Made by a program: the position numbers and the translations under genes
The notes under the pieces: model-generated
Databases searched by the model: none
The model's input: only the letters and a program-made list of their open reading frames with translations
Told to the model about the DNA's origin: nothing
DNA from: Bacillota bacterium
Lineage (GTDB): Bacteria > Bacillota > Clostridia > Tissierellales > Peptoniphilaceae
Direction: 5' to 3'
DNA length: 35,984 nucleotides
Assembly (NCBI GenBank): GCA_023393715.1
Contig: JAEXCD010000023.1
Location: 1-35,984 of the forward strand
Shown here: piece by piece, positions 15,174-22,965 of the stretch
How positions within the stretch are numbered: the first letter of the stretch is position 1
How the letters are laid out: the number at the start of each line of letters is the position of its first letter

Positions 15174-15956
15174 TTACAGCATATACTTTTCGCGAAGTTT
15201 GTCCATGATGAACTGGACCGACTCTTCCACGCCTTCTTCGATCTTCATACCCGGGGCCTTAACGCTCTTCGGGAAGGACTTTGCAACGCGGGTCGGCGAT
15301 CCGGCCAAACCGATGTTTGCGTCGTCGACCGGAACGTCCGCACGGTTCCAGATCGTGATTTCCTTCTCGCGAACCGCCTCGAAAATGCCGCCCGGAGTCA
15401 TGTAACGCGGCTCATTGAGCTCCGCCAGGGCCGTAATCAAAACCGGCATCGTCGCACGAACGCGGTGCGAGCGATCCTCGTACTGGCGGTTGACGATGAC
15501 GTCTTTGCCGTCGATCTCAACGCCCTGTGCATAGCTGACGTTCGGAATATGGAGATGCTCCGCCATTTCCGGGCCGACCTGAGCCGTATCTCCATCGATC
15601 GCCTGACGGCCGGTGAAAATGATGTCGTAGTCCAACTTGGAAACCGCAGCGGCCAACGTGGAGGACGTTGCCCAGGTATCCGCACCGCCGAATGCGCGAT
15701 CCGTAACGAGGATGCCCTCATCCGCCCCCATCGCCAAAGCCTCGTGCAGGACATCCGTCGCCTGCGGCGGTCCCATCGAAACACAGGTGACATGTGCGCC
15801 ATACTGATCCTTCAAGCGAAGCGCAGCCTCCAGGCCCGCCTTGTCATCCGGGTTCATAATCGCAGGAATGCCATCGCGAATCAGCGTTCCCTTTTCCGGG
15901 TCAATGCGAACCTCGTTCGTATCCGGAACTTGCTTAATGCAAACTACAATATTCAT
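15174..15956 (-). CDS. etfB: Electron transfer flavoprotein beta subunit
   Basis: This 260-residue EtfB begins MNIVVCIKQVPDTNEV, as in clostridial EtfB. It carries the family stretch GADEGILVTDRAFGGADTWATS near 98-119 and GRQAIDGDTAQVGPE near 136-150. In bifurcating ETFs this subunit binds the second flavin that takes electrons from NADH. The ATG at 15956 has GGAGG 5 bases upstream, and the gene lies 11 bases after bcd. Length and order (bcd-etfB-etfA) match butyrate producers. I see no oddities. Confidence 0.96.
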   Translation of the reverse strand: MNIVVCIKQVPDTNEVRIDPEKGTLIRDGIPAIMNPDDKAGLEAALRLKDQYGAHVTCVSMGPPQATDVLHEALAMGADEGILVTDRAFGGADTWATSSTLAAAVSKLDYDIIFTGRQAIDGDTAQVGPEMAEHLHIPNVSYAQGVEIDGKDVIVNRQYEDRSHRVRATMPVLITALAELNEPRYMTPGGIFEAVREKEITIWNRADVPVDDANIGLAGSPTRVAKSFPKSVKAPGMKIEEGVEESVQFIMDKLREKYML

Positions 15957-15967
15957 TCAAACCTCCC

Positions 15968-17107
15968 TTAGTTCAGCAGCGCACCCGAGATGACCATCTG
16001 CATAACCTCGGAGGTGCCCTCATAAATTTCGGTAATCTTTGCGTCACGCATCATGCGCTCAACATCGTAGTCCTGCATATAGCCGTATCCACCGAGAAGC
16101 TGAACGGCTCTGTTTGCAACCTCGGAGGCGACACGGCTGGCCTTCAGCTTTGCCATTGCCGCTTCATACGAGTATTTCTTCTGCGTATCCTTTGCGATGG
16201 CCGCACGATAGACCAGGAAACGAGCCGCTTCCACTTCCGTCGCCATTTCCGCAAGCTTGAACTGCGTGTTCTGGAATTTAGCAATTGGACGGCCAAACTG
16301 CTTACGTTCCTTGACATAGGCCGTTGCCTTGTCCAATGCGCCCTGAGCAATGCCCAACGCCTGTGCAGCAATACCGATACGTCCGCCATCCAGCGTGTTC
16401 ATGGCGATGCCAAAGCCCTTGCCCTCTTTTCCAAGCAAATTCGACTTCGGAATGCGGCAGTCGATGAAGATCAATTCCTTCGTGGACGATCCGTGAATGC
16501 CCATCTTCTTTTCGCTCGGACCAAATTCGAAGCCCGGCGTTCCCTTTTCGACGATGAACGCCGAAATGCCCTTTGTTCCCAGGCTCTTGTCGGTCATCGC
16601 AAAAATGACATACGTATCCGCTTCACCAGCGTTCGTGATGAAGATTTTGCTTCCGTTCAGGACATACTCATCGCCATCCAGGACGGCACGGGTCTGCTGA
16701 CCGGCGGCATCCGTTCCGGCTTCCGGCTCCGTCAGACCAAAAGCGCCCAGCTTCTGACCCGAAATCATCGGACGCAGAAACTTTTCCTTCTGCTCCGGCG
16801 TTCCGAAGTTGTTGATTGGTCCGCAGCCCAGAGAGGTGTGCGCCGACAGAATAACGCCCGTCGTTGCGCAGACTTTTGACAATTCTTCGATTGCCATGAC
16901 ATAAGTCAGCGTATCGCAGCCCTGACCGCCCAATTCTTTTGCATACGGGATTCCCAGAAATCCATACTTCTGCATTTTTTCGACGGTTTCCTTCGGAAAG
17001 CGATGCGTCTCATCAATTTCCTGTGCCAGCGGTTCCACTTCGCGCTGTGCGAAATCTCGGAACAACTGTTGGGCCATAGCATGCTCTTTGCTCAAGCTAA
17101 AATCCAT
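15968..17107 (-). CDS. bcd: Short-chain acyl-CoA (butyryl-CoA) dehydrogenase
   Basis: This 379-residue flavoenzyme reduces crotonyl-CoA to butyryl-CoA with EtfAB. It shows the acyl-CoA dehydrogenase signatures GAFGLTEPEAGTDA near 124-137, GGRIGIAAQALGIAQGAL near 233-250, and the C-terminal IYEGTSE with catalytic Glu363. The ATG at 17107 is chosen for GGAGG 5 bases upstream; an ATG four codons earlier overlaps that ribosome site. It lies 83 bases after hbd, the largest gap in the operon, and that gap holds a strong hairpin. A truncated, clearly different homologue lies at 22392-22808. Confidence 0.95.
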   Translation of the reverse strand: MDFSLSKEHAMAQQLFRDFAQREVEPLAQEIDETHRFPKETVEKMQKYGFLGIPYAKELGGQGCDTLTYVMAIEELSKVCATTGVILSAHTSLGCGPINNFGTPEQKEKFLRPMISGQKLGAFGLTEPEAGTDAAGQQTRAVLDGDEYVLNGSKIFITNAGEADTYVIFAMTDKSLGTKGISAFIVEKGTPGFEFGPSEKKMGIHGSSTKELIFIDCRIPKSNLLGKEGKGFGIAMNTLDGGRIGIAAQALGIAQGALDKATAYVKERKQFGRPIAKFQNTQFKLAEMATEVEAARFLVYRAAIAKDTQKKYSYEAAMAKLKASRVASEVANRAVQLLGGYGYMQDYDVERMMRDAKITEIYEGTSEVMQMVISGALLN

Positions 17108-17153
17108 CTTTCCCTCCATTTTTTCGTTATTTGTTTCACATATATGAGCACAA

Positions 17154-17179
17154 ACAACTCCGGTGAACCACCGGATTGT
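17154..17179 (-). repeat. Stem-loop between hbd and bcd
   Basis: ACAA-C-TCCGGTG (17154-17165) pairs with CACCGGA-TTGT (17169-17179) around AAC, with one bulged C. On the minus strand it starts 11 bases after the hbd stop and is followed by TTTGTG, not a long T-run. It could be a partial terminator, a processing site or an mRNA stabiliser that sets different levels for the thl-crt-hbd and bcd-etfBA halves. Confidence 0.6.
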
Positions 17180-17190
17180 TCGTATCTCCC

Positions 17191-18030
17191 TTACTTGCTG
17201 TAGTCGTAGAAGCCGACGCCCGTTTTACGACCCAGCTTTCCGCCTCGAACCATCTTCCGCATCAGCGGATGCGGCCGATACTTCGAATCTCCGGTTTCAT
17301 TATACAACACTTCCATAATGGCGAGACAGACATCCAGACCAATCAGGTCGCCCAGCGCCAACGGCCCCATCGGATGATTTGCCCCGAGCTTCATCGCCGT
17401 ATCGATGCCCTCGACCGACGCGATGCCCTCCGCATAAATGCCGACCGCCTCGTTGATCATCGGGATGAGAATCCGGTTGACGACGAAGCCCGCCGCCTCC
17501 TGAACCTCGACCGGCGTTTTGCCGATATCCTCAGCAATGCCGCGAACCGCTTCGACCATTTCCTTCGGCGTGTTCAATCCGGGAATGACCTCGACCAGCT
17601 TCATCACCGGCGCCGGATTAAAGAAGTGCATGCCGATCATCGGATGCGTCAGGCCGTTGCCAATCTCCGTAATCGAGAGCGAGGATGTGTTGGAGGCGAA
17701 GTACGTTTCCGGCTTGCACAGCTTATCCAGCTCGGCAAACGTCTTTTTCTTGATCTCCATATTCTCGATCGCCGCTTCGACGATGAGGTCACAGTCGCCC
17801 AGGTCCTGATTCAGGCACGGCGTGATGCGCGCCAAGACGGCGTCCGCTTCCGCCTGTTCCATTTTACCCTTTGCGACGCGTCCTGCAAAGCCCTTTTCGA
17901 TTTTTGCCTTGCCGCCCTTTGCAAAGTCGATATTGATATCCGACAGAAGAACCTCATATCCCTCGTGCTGCGCAAAAGCCTGAGCAATTCCGCTGCCCAT
18001 CGTACCTGCGCCGATTACACCAACCTTCAT
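17191..18030 (-). CDS. hbd: 3-hydroxybutyryl-CoA dehydrogenase
   Basis: This 279-residue cytosolic enzyme reduces acetoacetyl-CoA to 3-hydroxybutyryl-CoA. The N-terminal Rossmann domain begins MKVGVIGAGTMGSGIAQ (GxGxxG at 7-12). SNTSSLSI near 113-120 and the catalytic-His motif HFFNPAPVMKLVEV near 134-147 are present, and the C-terminal domain ends GRKTGVGFYDYSK. ATG at 18030 has AAGGAG upstream, 17 bases after the crotonase stop. Length is usual (about 280). Confidence 0.96.
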   Translation of the reverse strand: MKVGVIGAGTMGSGIAQAFAQHEGYEVLLSDINIDFAKGGKAKIEKGFAGRVAKGKMEQAEADAVLARITPCLNQDLGDCDLIVEAAIENMEIKKKTFAELDKLCKPETYFASNTSSLSITEIGNGLTHPMIGMHFFNPAPVMKLVEVIPGLNTPKEMVEAVRGIAEDIGKTPVEVQEAAGFVVNRILIPMINEAVGIYAEGIASVEGIDTAMKLGANHPMGPLALGDLIGLDVCLAIMEVLYNETGDSKYRPHPLMRKMVRGGKLGRKTGVGFYDYSK

Positions 18031-18047
18031 TTGCTGCTCCTTTCAAG

Positions 18048-18827
18048 CTACCGATTCCGGAACGTCTTTTCCTTGCGTTTTTCCAGGAAGGCAGACATGC
18101 CCTCCACCTGATCTTCCGTGCTGAAGCAATTTCCGAACATCGCCACTTCGATCTTGATCGCCTCATCCATGCCGACATCCAGACCGTCGTTGACCGCCTT
18201 CTTTGTATTGCGCACTGCCACCGGGGCGTTTGCCGCGATTTTCTCCGCCATCCTGAAGGCCGCCGGCAAAAGCTCCTCCTGCGGATACACCGCGCTGACC
18301 AGACCCAGCCGCAGCGCTTCGTCCGCTTTGATCGTGTTTGCGGTATACAGCAGCTCCTTCGCCTTCGAAACCGAACCGATCACGCGTGCCAGACGCAGCG
18401 TGCCGCCAAAGCCCGGCGTGATGCCGAGACCGACCTCCGGCTGCCCAAAAACAGCGTTCTCACTGGCGAGACGGATATCGCAGCTCATCGCGAGCTCGTT
18501 GCCGCCGCCCAGTGCAAAGCCATTGACCGCGGCGATCACGGGCAGCGGAAACTGCTCAATCATGCGCATGAGGCTGTTTCCCACTTCTCCCCATGCACAT
18601 CCCTGTGCTTCGTCCAAGTCCCGCATCTCCCCGATGTCCGCGCCGGCGATAAAGGATTTTTCTCCGGCGCCGGTGATGACAACACAACGAACGCGATCGA
18701 CGTCGATCGATTCAAATGCCTCTCTCACTTCAGCCATAACCTGCGAATTGAGTGCATTGAGCGCCTTCGGGCGGTTCACCGTGACCAGGGCAACCTGTCC
18801 GCGCTCCTCGACCTGAACAAACTCCAT
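18048..18827 (-). CDS. crt: 3-hydroxybutyryl-CoA dehydratase (crotonase)
   Basis: This 259-residue enoyl-CoA hydratase family enzyme dehydrates 3-hydroxybutyryl-CoA to crotonyl-CoA. The oxyanion-hole segment KSFIAGADIGEM and the loop GFALGGGNELAMSCDIRLAS are present, followed by FGQPEVGLGITPGFGGT. Both catalytic glutamates (equivalent to Glu144 and Glu164 of the rat enzyme) are kept, in GNELA and GQPE. The ATG at 18827 is chosen for AAGGAG 6 bases upstream; the open frame runs 13 codons further back into thiolase. The start is 13 bases after the thl stop. Confidence 0.96.
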   Translation of the reverse strand: MEFVQVEERGQVALVTVNRPKALNALNSQVMAEVREAFESIDVDRVRCVVITGAGEKSFIAGADIGEMRDLDEAQGCAWGEVGNSLMRMIEQFPLPVIAAVNGFALGGGNELAMSCDIRLASENAVFGQPEVGLGITPGFGGTLRLARVIGSVSKAKELLYTANTIKADEALRLGLVSAVYPQEELLPAAFRMAEKIAANAPVAVRNTKKAVNDGLDVGMDEAIKIEVAMFGNCFSTEDQVEGMSAFLEKRKEKTFRNR

Positions 18828-18840
18828 GGCATACTCCTTA

Positions 18841-20025
18841 TCAGTACTTTTTAACCGCAGCGACACAGCCCATACCGCCGCCGATGCACAGCGTGGCCAG
18901 ACCCAGCTTTGCCGCTTCGCGCTTTTTCATCTCATGAATAAGCGTGACGAGGATGCGGCAGCCCGACGCGCCGACCGGATGACCGATGGCGATCGCTCCG
19001 CCGTTGACATTCACCTTCTCCGGATCGAGTCCCAGATCGCGAACCACGGCGACCGACTGTGCTGCAAACGCCTCGTTTGCCTCGACGAGATCGAAATCCT
19101 TCTGATCCATGTCCAGACGCTTCATCAGCTTCGTAACCGCGGCGATCGGACCGACGCCCATGATTTCCGGTTCGACGCCGGCAAGCGTGCCGCCCAGCCA
19201 CTCTACTTCCGGGGTAACGCCGAGTTCCTTCGCCTTCTCTTCGCTCATCAGCACGACCGCAGCAGCGCCATCATTGATCGATGAAGCATTTCCGGCCGTG
19301 ACGATTCCGTCCTTCTTAAATGCCGGGCGCAGCTTCGCCAGCCCCTCGGCGGTCGTATCCGGACGGATGCCTTCGTCGGTATCGAATACCAGCGTTCCCT
19401 TGCGCTGCGGCACCTCGACGGCGACGATTTCGTCCTTAAAGCGGCCCTCGGCCTGTGCCTTTCCGGCGCGCTGCTGGCTCGTTGCGGCAAATGCATCCAA
19501 CTCCTCGCGGGTGATGTGCCATCTCTCCGCCACGTTCTCCGCCGTGATGCCCATGTGATAGCGATTGAAGGCATCGGTCAGCGCATCGTTTACCATCGTA
19601 TCGACGATCTTCGCATCGCCCATGCGATATCCGTAACGTCCCTGCGTCATGGCGTACGGCGCAGCCGACATGTTCTCCATACCACCGGCGACGACGATGT
19701 CCGCCTCGCCCAGCTCGATCAGACGAGCGCCGGTATTTACTGCCTCCAGACCGGAGCCGCAAACGACATTCAACGTCATCGCCGGCGTCTCAACCGGAAT
19801 GCCCGCATTCACGGACGCCTGACGCGCGACGTTCTGTCCCTGCGCCGACTGCAGCACGCAGCCCATGTAAACCATGTCGACGTCCTTTGCTTCGACGCCC
19901 GCGCGGCGAAGCGCTTCGCGAATGACGACTTCTCCGAGCTTCGCTGCGGGGACAGCGCTCAGGCTACCGCCCATTTTGCCTACTGCAGTACGGCAAGAAC
20001 CAGCAATTACTACTTTTCTACTCAT
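18841..20025 (-). CDS. thlA: Acetyl-CoA acetyltransferase (thiolase)
   Basis: This 394-residue thiolase condenses two acetyl-CoA into acetoacetyl-CoA, the first step of the operon's pathway. The acylated Cys is C89 in NVVCGSG. The other catalytic residues are H349 in GHPVGASG and C380 in LCIGGGMG. NEAFAAQ is also present. The ATG at 20025 (MSRKVV) is chosen over a start 13 codons upstream because AAGGGAA directly precedes it and known thiolases begin near here. It is the first gene of the operon, 65 bases from a good -10. The degradative role (fatty-acid oxidation) is less likely given the full butyrate set. Confidence 0.95.
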   Translation of the reverse strand: MSRKVVIAGSCRTAVGKMGGSLSAVPAAKLGEVVIREALRRAGVEAKDVDMVYMGCVLQSAQGQNVARQASVNAGIPVETPAMTLNVVCGSGLEAVNTGARLIELGEADIVVAGGMENMSAAPYAMTQGRYGYRMGDAKIVDTMVNDALTDAFNRYHMGITAENVAERWHITREELDAFAATSQQRAGKAQAEGRFKDEIVAVEVPQRKGTLVFDTDEGIRPDTTAEGLAKLRPAFKKDGIVTAGNASSINDGAAAVVLMSEEKAKELGVTPEVEWLGGTLAGVEPEIMGVGPIAAVTKLMKRLDMDQKDFDLVEANEAFAAQSVAVVRDLGLDPEKVNVNGGAIAIGHPVGASGCRILVTLIHEMKKREAAKLGLATLCIGGGMGCVAAVKKY

Positions 20026-20089
20026 TTCCCTTGTTCCCTTCTCTACTAATAATATTTTAAGCATTCACAACACTCACCAACTGCCAACT

Positions 20090-20119
20090 ATTATAACTCA
20101 TTTCCCACCTGTAGGACAA
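20090..20119 (-). promoter_or_regulatory. Probable promoter of the thl-crt-hbd-bcd-etfBA operon
   Basis: On the minus strand a perfect -10 TATAAT (20090-20095) lies 18 bases from a weaker -35 TTGTCC (20114-20119). It is 65 bases upstream of the thl ATG. I see no clear repressor palindrome such as a Rex site, though the leader is AT-rich. Confidence 0.6.
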
Positions 20120-20223
20120 TTTAAAACAGAGTATAGAAGACGATTTTTTATTTATTGGCACATTCTTTGCGTAACCTTTTGCATATTTTAAGTTTCATGT
20201 TGATGCGATATTAGTTGAGCTTT

Positions 20224-20421
20224 TCACAAATGCTCCCGATCTATAGCGTTGCAGCCAAACAAGCCAACACACATATCACTTTCCACGTGCCATACGAAAT
20301 AATCTTCATTTCCATATGACTTCCAAAAACGCTGCAATTCACTCTCATATTCTCTGTGTGATGTCTTGTGAAGAAATGGAGATGTGCTCGCTCCCGCCAC
20401 AAGGTCTCCATCTCTGTAAAT
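20224..20421 (-). pseudogene. Unrecognised 3' remnant of a gene
   Basis: A 65-codon open frame without a start codon ends at TGA 20224-20226. Its product contains RDGDLVAGASTSPF, ELQRFWKSYGNED and VWHVESDMCVGLFG, a balanced composition unlike random AT-rich DNA. It begins abruptly beside a terminator hairpin, as if the 5' part was lost. I do not recognise the family. It could also be chance. The rest of the gene-free stretch 20026-20505 holds only the thl promoter and the hairpin at 20434-20472. Confidence 0.3.
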
Positions 20422-20433
20422 TCAACCAATATG

Positions 20434-20472
20434 AAAAGCATCGCCAACGGGTATCCCGCTGGCGATGCTTTT
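20434..20472 (-). terminator. Terminator of the YkvI-like transporter gene
   Basis: AAAAGCATCGCCA (20434-20446) pairs perfectly with TGGCGATGCTTTT (20460-20472), and an inner CGGG-TAT-CCCG extends the hairpin. On the minus strand it lies 33 bases beyond the transporter stop and ends in TTTT. Confidence 0.85.
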
Positions 20473-20505
20473 ACACTTAAGGCTATAGAGCCAATTTTAC
20501 AGCTC

Positions 20506-21633
20506 TTATTCCACTTCTGGATGTTCTTTCTTAAATTTCCGATTTTTGATCGGTGCAATAATCGCAAGTGGAATTACCAAGAAGAACACGCAAACACGGC
20601 CAATCCATCCATAGCCTACTGCTACCAATTTAGTTAATCCAACAACAGACATGATCACCGAGACAAGCAGTGCCAGGAATGAAATCAGCATTCGGCGTTG
20701 TACAATCGGCACACCCGTAAGAACGACATTCTCAAATCTTGCAACAAGACCAAATACGACGCCGACACCCGTCGTAACAAAAGCGCCAAACAGGGAAACC
20801 GAGTACGCAACCGTAAGAAGCCCTATATTCTGCTGTTTTGCAATCTCTAAGATCGGTAAAGTATTTTCCTTAATTCCCGGCATATAGCTCAACAACATGA
20901 TTGCACATAACGCAATCATAACCCCATTGAGGACGACACCCATAATAGCAAAGCGTGCACAAGACTTACTCGTCTTTAACGGTTGCGATGTGCTGATAAT
21001 AGATGCAACAACTAAGCTCTGGAAGCCTGCATACAAAAGTCCTTTCCAAATGCAATCCAACCACGAACCTTCCATATATCCTTCACTAAGTAAAACTTTC
21101 AGATTTGCAGCGCCGGATGACAATCCCGGAACCAACAGGCATAGCAGTGCAACTAAAATGAACAGAGAAATAATGGTCGATGATTTTCTGACCAAATCCG
21201 CCCCAAAAATGGTTAGAACAAAGAAAATCAAACCGGTACCGATAATTCCTATATAGTAGTTCAATCCAAACAGATTTTCAAATAACGAGCCAGCTCCCGC
21301 AATAGCGATCCCCGCTCCAACGACAACTAAGATAAAAAACGCAATGTCAAAAAAGATCTTACCTGCTGTTCCGAAAGGCGAATATAAATGTTGTGCAAGC
21401 TCGTCATAACGAAAAGCCTGATGGTTTTTCGCCATAACTGTTCCGTTGTAATAGCACCATCCAAGCAGGCAGATGATCAAAAACGGCATAAACACAGTGG
21501 GCCACCCATAGCCAACAAAATACTGCATCGTCTGGTTTCCGGTAGCAAAACCACCACCAACATGGGTTCCGAACCAAACTGCGGCAACAGAGAAAATAAC
21601 GCCCCAACCTACATTTGTTTTCTTGTTATCCAT
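20506..21633 (-). CDS. YkvI-like (COG3949) membrane transporter
   Basis: This 375-residue polytopic protein has about ten hydrophobic segments. It begins with VIFSVAAVWFGTHVGGGFATGNQ, an early helix with a Gly-rich break as in YkvI/COG3949 proteins, distant relatives of the APC/sodium-symporter fold. The substrate is unknown. ATG at 21633 is chosen for AGGAGAGG upstream; the frame runs 29 codons further back without a start signal. Base and codon use are visibly AT-richer than in flanking genes, shared with the adjacent etfA and bcd fragments, which suggests they arrived together. Its link to the fragments may mean uptake of a CoA-pathway substrate, but that is speculation. Confidence 0.78.
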   Translation of the reverse strand: MDNKKTNVGWGVIFSVAAVWFGTHVGGGFATGNQTMQYFVGYGWPTVFMPFLIICLLGWCYYNGTVMAKNHQAFRYDELAQHLYSPFGTAGKIFFDIAFFILVVVGAGIAIAGAGSLFENLFGLNYYIGIIGTGLIFFVLTIFGADLVRKSSTIISLFILVALLCLLVPGLSSGAANLKVLLSEGYMEGSWLDCIWKGLLYAGFQSLVVASIISTSQPLKTSKSCARFAIMGVVLNGVMIALCAIMLLSYMPGIKENTLPILEIAKQQNIGLLTVAYSVSLFGAFVTTGVGVVFGLVARFENVVLTGVPIVQRRMLISFLALLVSVIMSVVGLTKLVAVGYGWIGRVCVFFLVIPLAIIAPIKNRKFKKEHPEVE

Positions 21634-21693
21634 AATTCCTCTCCTGATAATTATATTTTTTGCGTTGAAAAAAATCGTTTTCCATGACCGATG

Positions 21694-21714
21694 GCGGGAA
21701 GAAAATCTTCCCGC
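21694..21714. repeat. Perfect inverted repeat between etfA' and the transporter gene
   Basis: GCGGGAAGA (21694-21702) and TCTTCCCGC (21706-21714) are perfect 9-bp complements around AAA. On the minus strand it starts 6 bases after the etfA' stop. No T-run follows on that strand. It may be a processing or stability hairpin inside a former operon. Confidence 0.55.
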
Positions 21715-21719
21715 TTTCA

Positions 21720-22397
21720 TTATTCAGTGTCAATACGGTTCGCGTTAAAAAGTTCTGTCAAACGCACATCATTATCAAGAAGCTCAATTAGCTTCGGGAC
21801 AACCTCATAAACATCGCCAACGATTCCATAATCTGCTACTTCAAAAATCGGAGCCGTTTCGTTAGTATTGATTGCGATAATAATATCCGAGCTCTGCATT
21901 CCAGCCAAATGCTGAATCGCTCCAGAAATACCGCACGCGATGTAAACTTTCGGCTTGACAGTGGTTCCTGTCTGCCCTACCTGACGAGAATGGTCAATCC
22001 AGCCAGCATCGACCGCCGCTCTTGATGCGCCTACTGTCCCATCAAGGCGATCTGCGAGCATTTGAAGCATTTTAAAGCCATCGGCGTTCTTAATGCCCAA
22101 TCCTCCAGAAACGATGAAATCCGCATCAGTTAACGAAATCAAATCTTTTTTCGTCTTAACGATCTCCACCACTTCTGTGCGAATATCATCTTTATTTAGC
22201 TTCACGTCAAGCAGTATGATTTCCCCTTTATGTGATGGGTCTTCAAGAGCTTTATCCATGACGCCCGGTCGAACCGTGGACATCTGGGGTCTACGATCGG
22301 GACACACGATTGTTGCCATCAAATTGCCACCAAAAGCTGGACGGGTCTGCTTTAATTTCTTATCTTCCGGATCGATTTCCAACTTGGTACAATCGGC
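21720..22397 (-). pseudogene. 5'-truncated etfA paralogue
   Basis: About 225 codons of an ETF alpha subunit remain. It begins within ADCTKLEID, which matches the middle of the intact EtfA, and runs to a natural stop. The FAD domain is whole (SRAAVDAGW, RQVGQTGTTV, GISGAIQHLAGMQ, TAPIFEVADYGIVGD), but the N-terminal domain, about 110 residues, is gone. By eye it is roughly 60% identical to the EtfA at 14150-15160, so it is a distinct paralogue, not a recent duplicate. An ATG at 22409 exists only inside antisense bcd' sequence and is fortuitous. The 5' break is at ATCGGC (22392-22397), shared with the inverted bcd fragment. Confidence 0.85.
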
Positions 22398-22808
22398 ATC
22401 GCTGCGCAAGGCTTAGGTCTTGCCCAAGGCGCATTTGAGATCGCGCGCGACTATCTTAACAAGAGAGAGCAATTCGGCAAGCCGCTAATTAAGAATCAAC
22501 ACCTTGCTTTCAAACTCGTTGATATGAGCTTAAAGATTGAACAAGCAGAACTAATTCTGCTTAAGGCGGCCTGGGAACAAGATCAACACCTCCCTGAATT
22601 TGCAAAAACTGCCGCGAAGGCAAAATTGCTCTGCACCGATGCTGCTATGAGTGTAACTACTGATGCTGTCCAGCTGCTGGGCGGAAATGGTTATATGAAG
22701 GAATACCACGTCGAGCGCATGATGAGAGATTCGAAAATTACACAAATCTATGAAGGAACGAATGAAATTCAGCGCTTAATCATCAGCCAGGGTTTCAAAC
22801 AACAATAG
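22392..22808 (+). pseudogene. 5'-truncated acyl-CoA (butyryl-CoA) dehydrogenase
   Basis: This is the last 138 codons of an acyl-CoA dehydrogenase, in the opposite direction to the etfA fragment. It starts within IGIAAQGLGLAQGAFE, equivalent to the middle of the intact Bcd, and keeps REQFGKPL, QLLGGNGYMKEYHVERMMRD, the catalytic-Glu motif IYEGTNE and a natural TAG. The first roughly 240 residues, including most of the FAD and substrate domains, are missing. No start signal precedes it. Composition is AT-richer than the intact bcd, matching the etfA fragment and the transporter gene. It cannot encode a working enzyme. Confidence 0.88.
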
Positions 22809-22885
22809 TAAACTTTCTTTCCTCGAGCAGCCGATCACGCTTCGTCGAAAGAAAAAACGCACACCTCATCAACTACTTTAAAAGC

Positions 22886-22920
22886 AAAAAGCCGAGCCAT
22901 AATAATTGGTTCGGCTTTTT
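22886..22920. terminator. Bidirectional terminator after the bcd fragment
   Basis: AAAAAGCCGAGCC (22886-22898) pairs with GGTTCGGCTTTTT (22908-22920) with one G-U type pair and a 9-base loop. T-runs lie in both directions. It sits between the plus-strand bcd' and the minus-strand DUF1846 gene and marks the right limit of the AT-rich block. Confidence 0.85.
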
Positions 22921-22965
22921 GTTCAATATGACTATCTTATGTTGCGATTCTCCTGCATCTGCTCC

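Noticed and set aside
13970..15208. A 412-codon plus-strand open frame opposite etfA
   Set aside because: It crosses the etfA terminator and is antisense to a certain gene. Its product is rich in Arg, His and Asp without motifs.
20241..20567. A 108-codon minus-strand frame across the transporter 3' end
   Set aside because: It reads through the terminator hairpin and overlaps the transporter in another frame. The alternative frame at 20224-20421 looks more protein-like.
21650..21655. TATAAT upstream of the transporter as its -10
   Set aside because: It is only 16 bases before the ATG, which leaves no room for a leader with the AGGAGAGG ribosome site.
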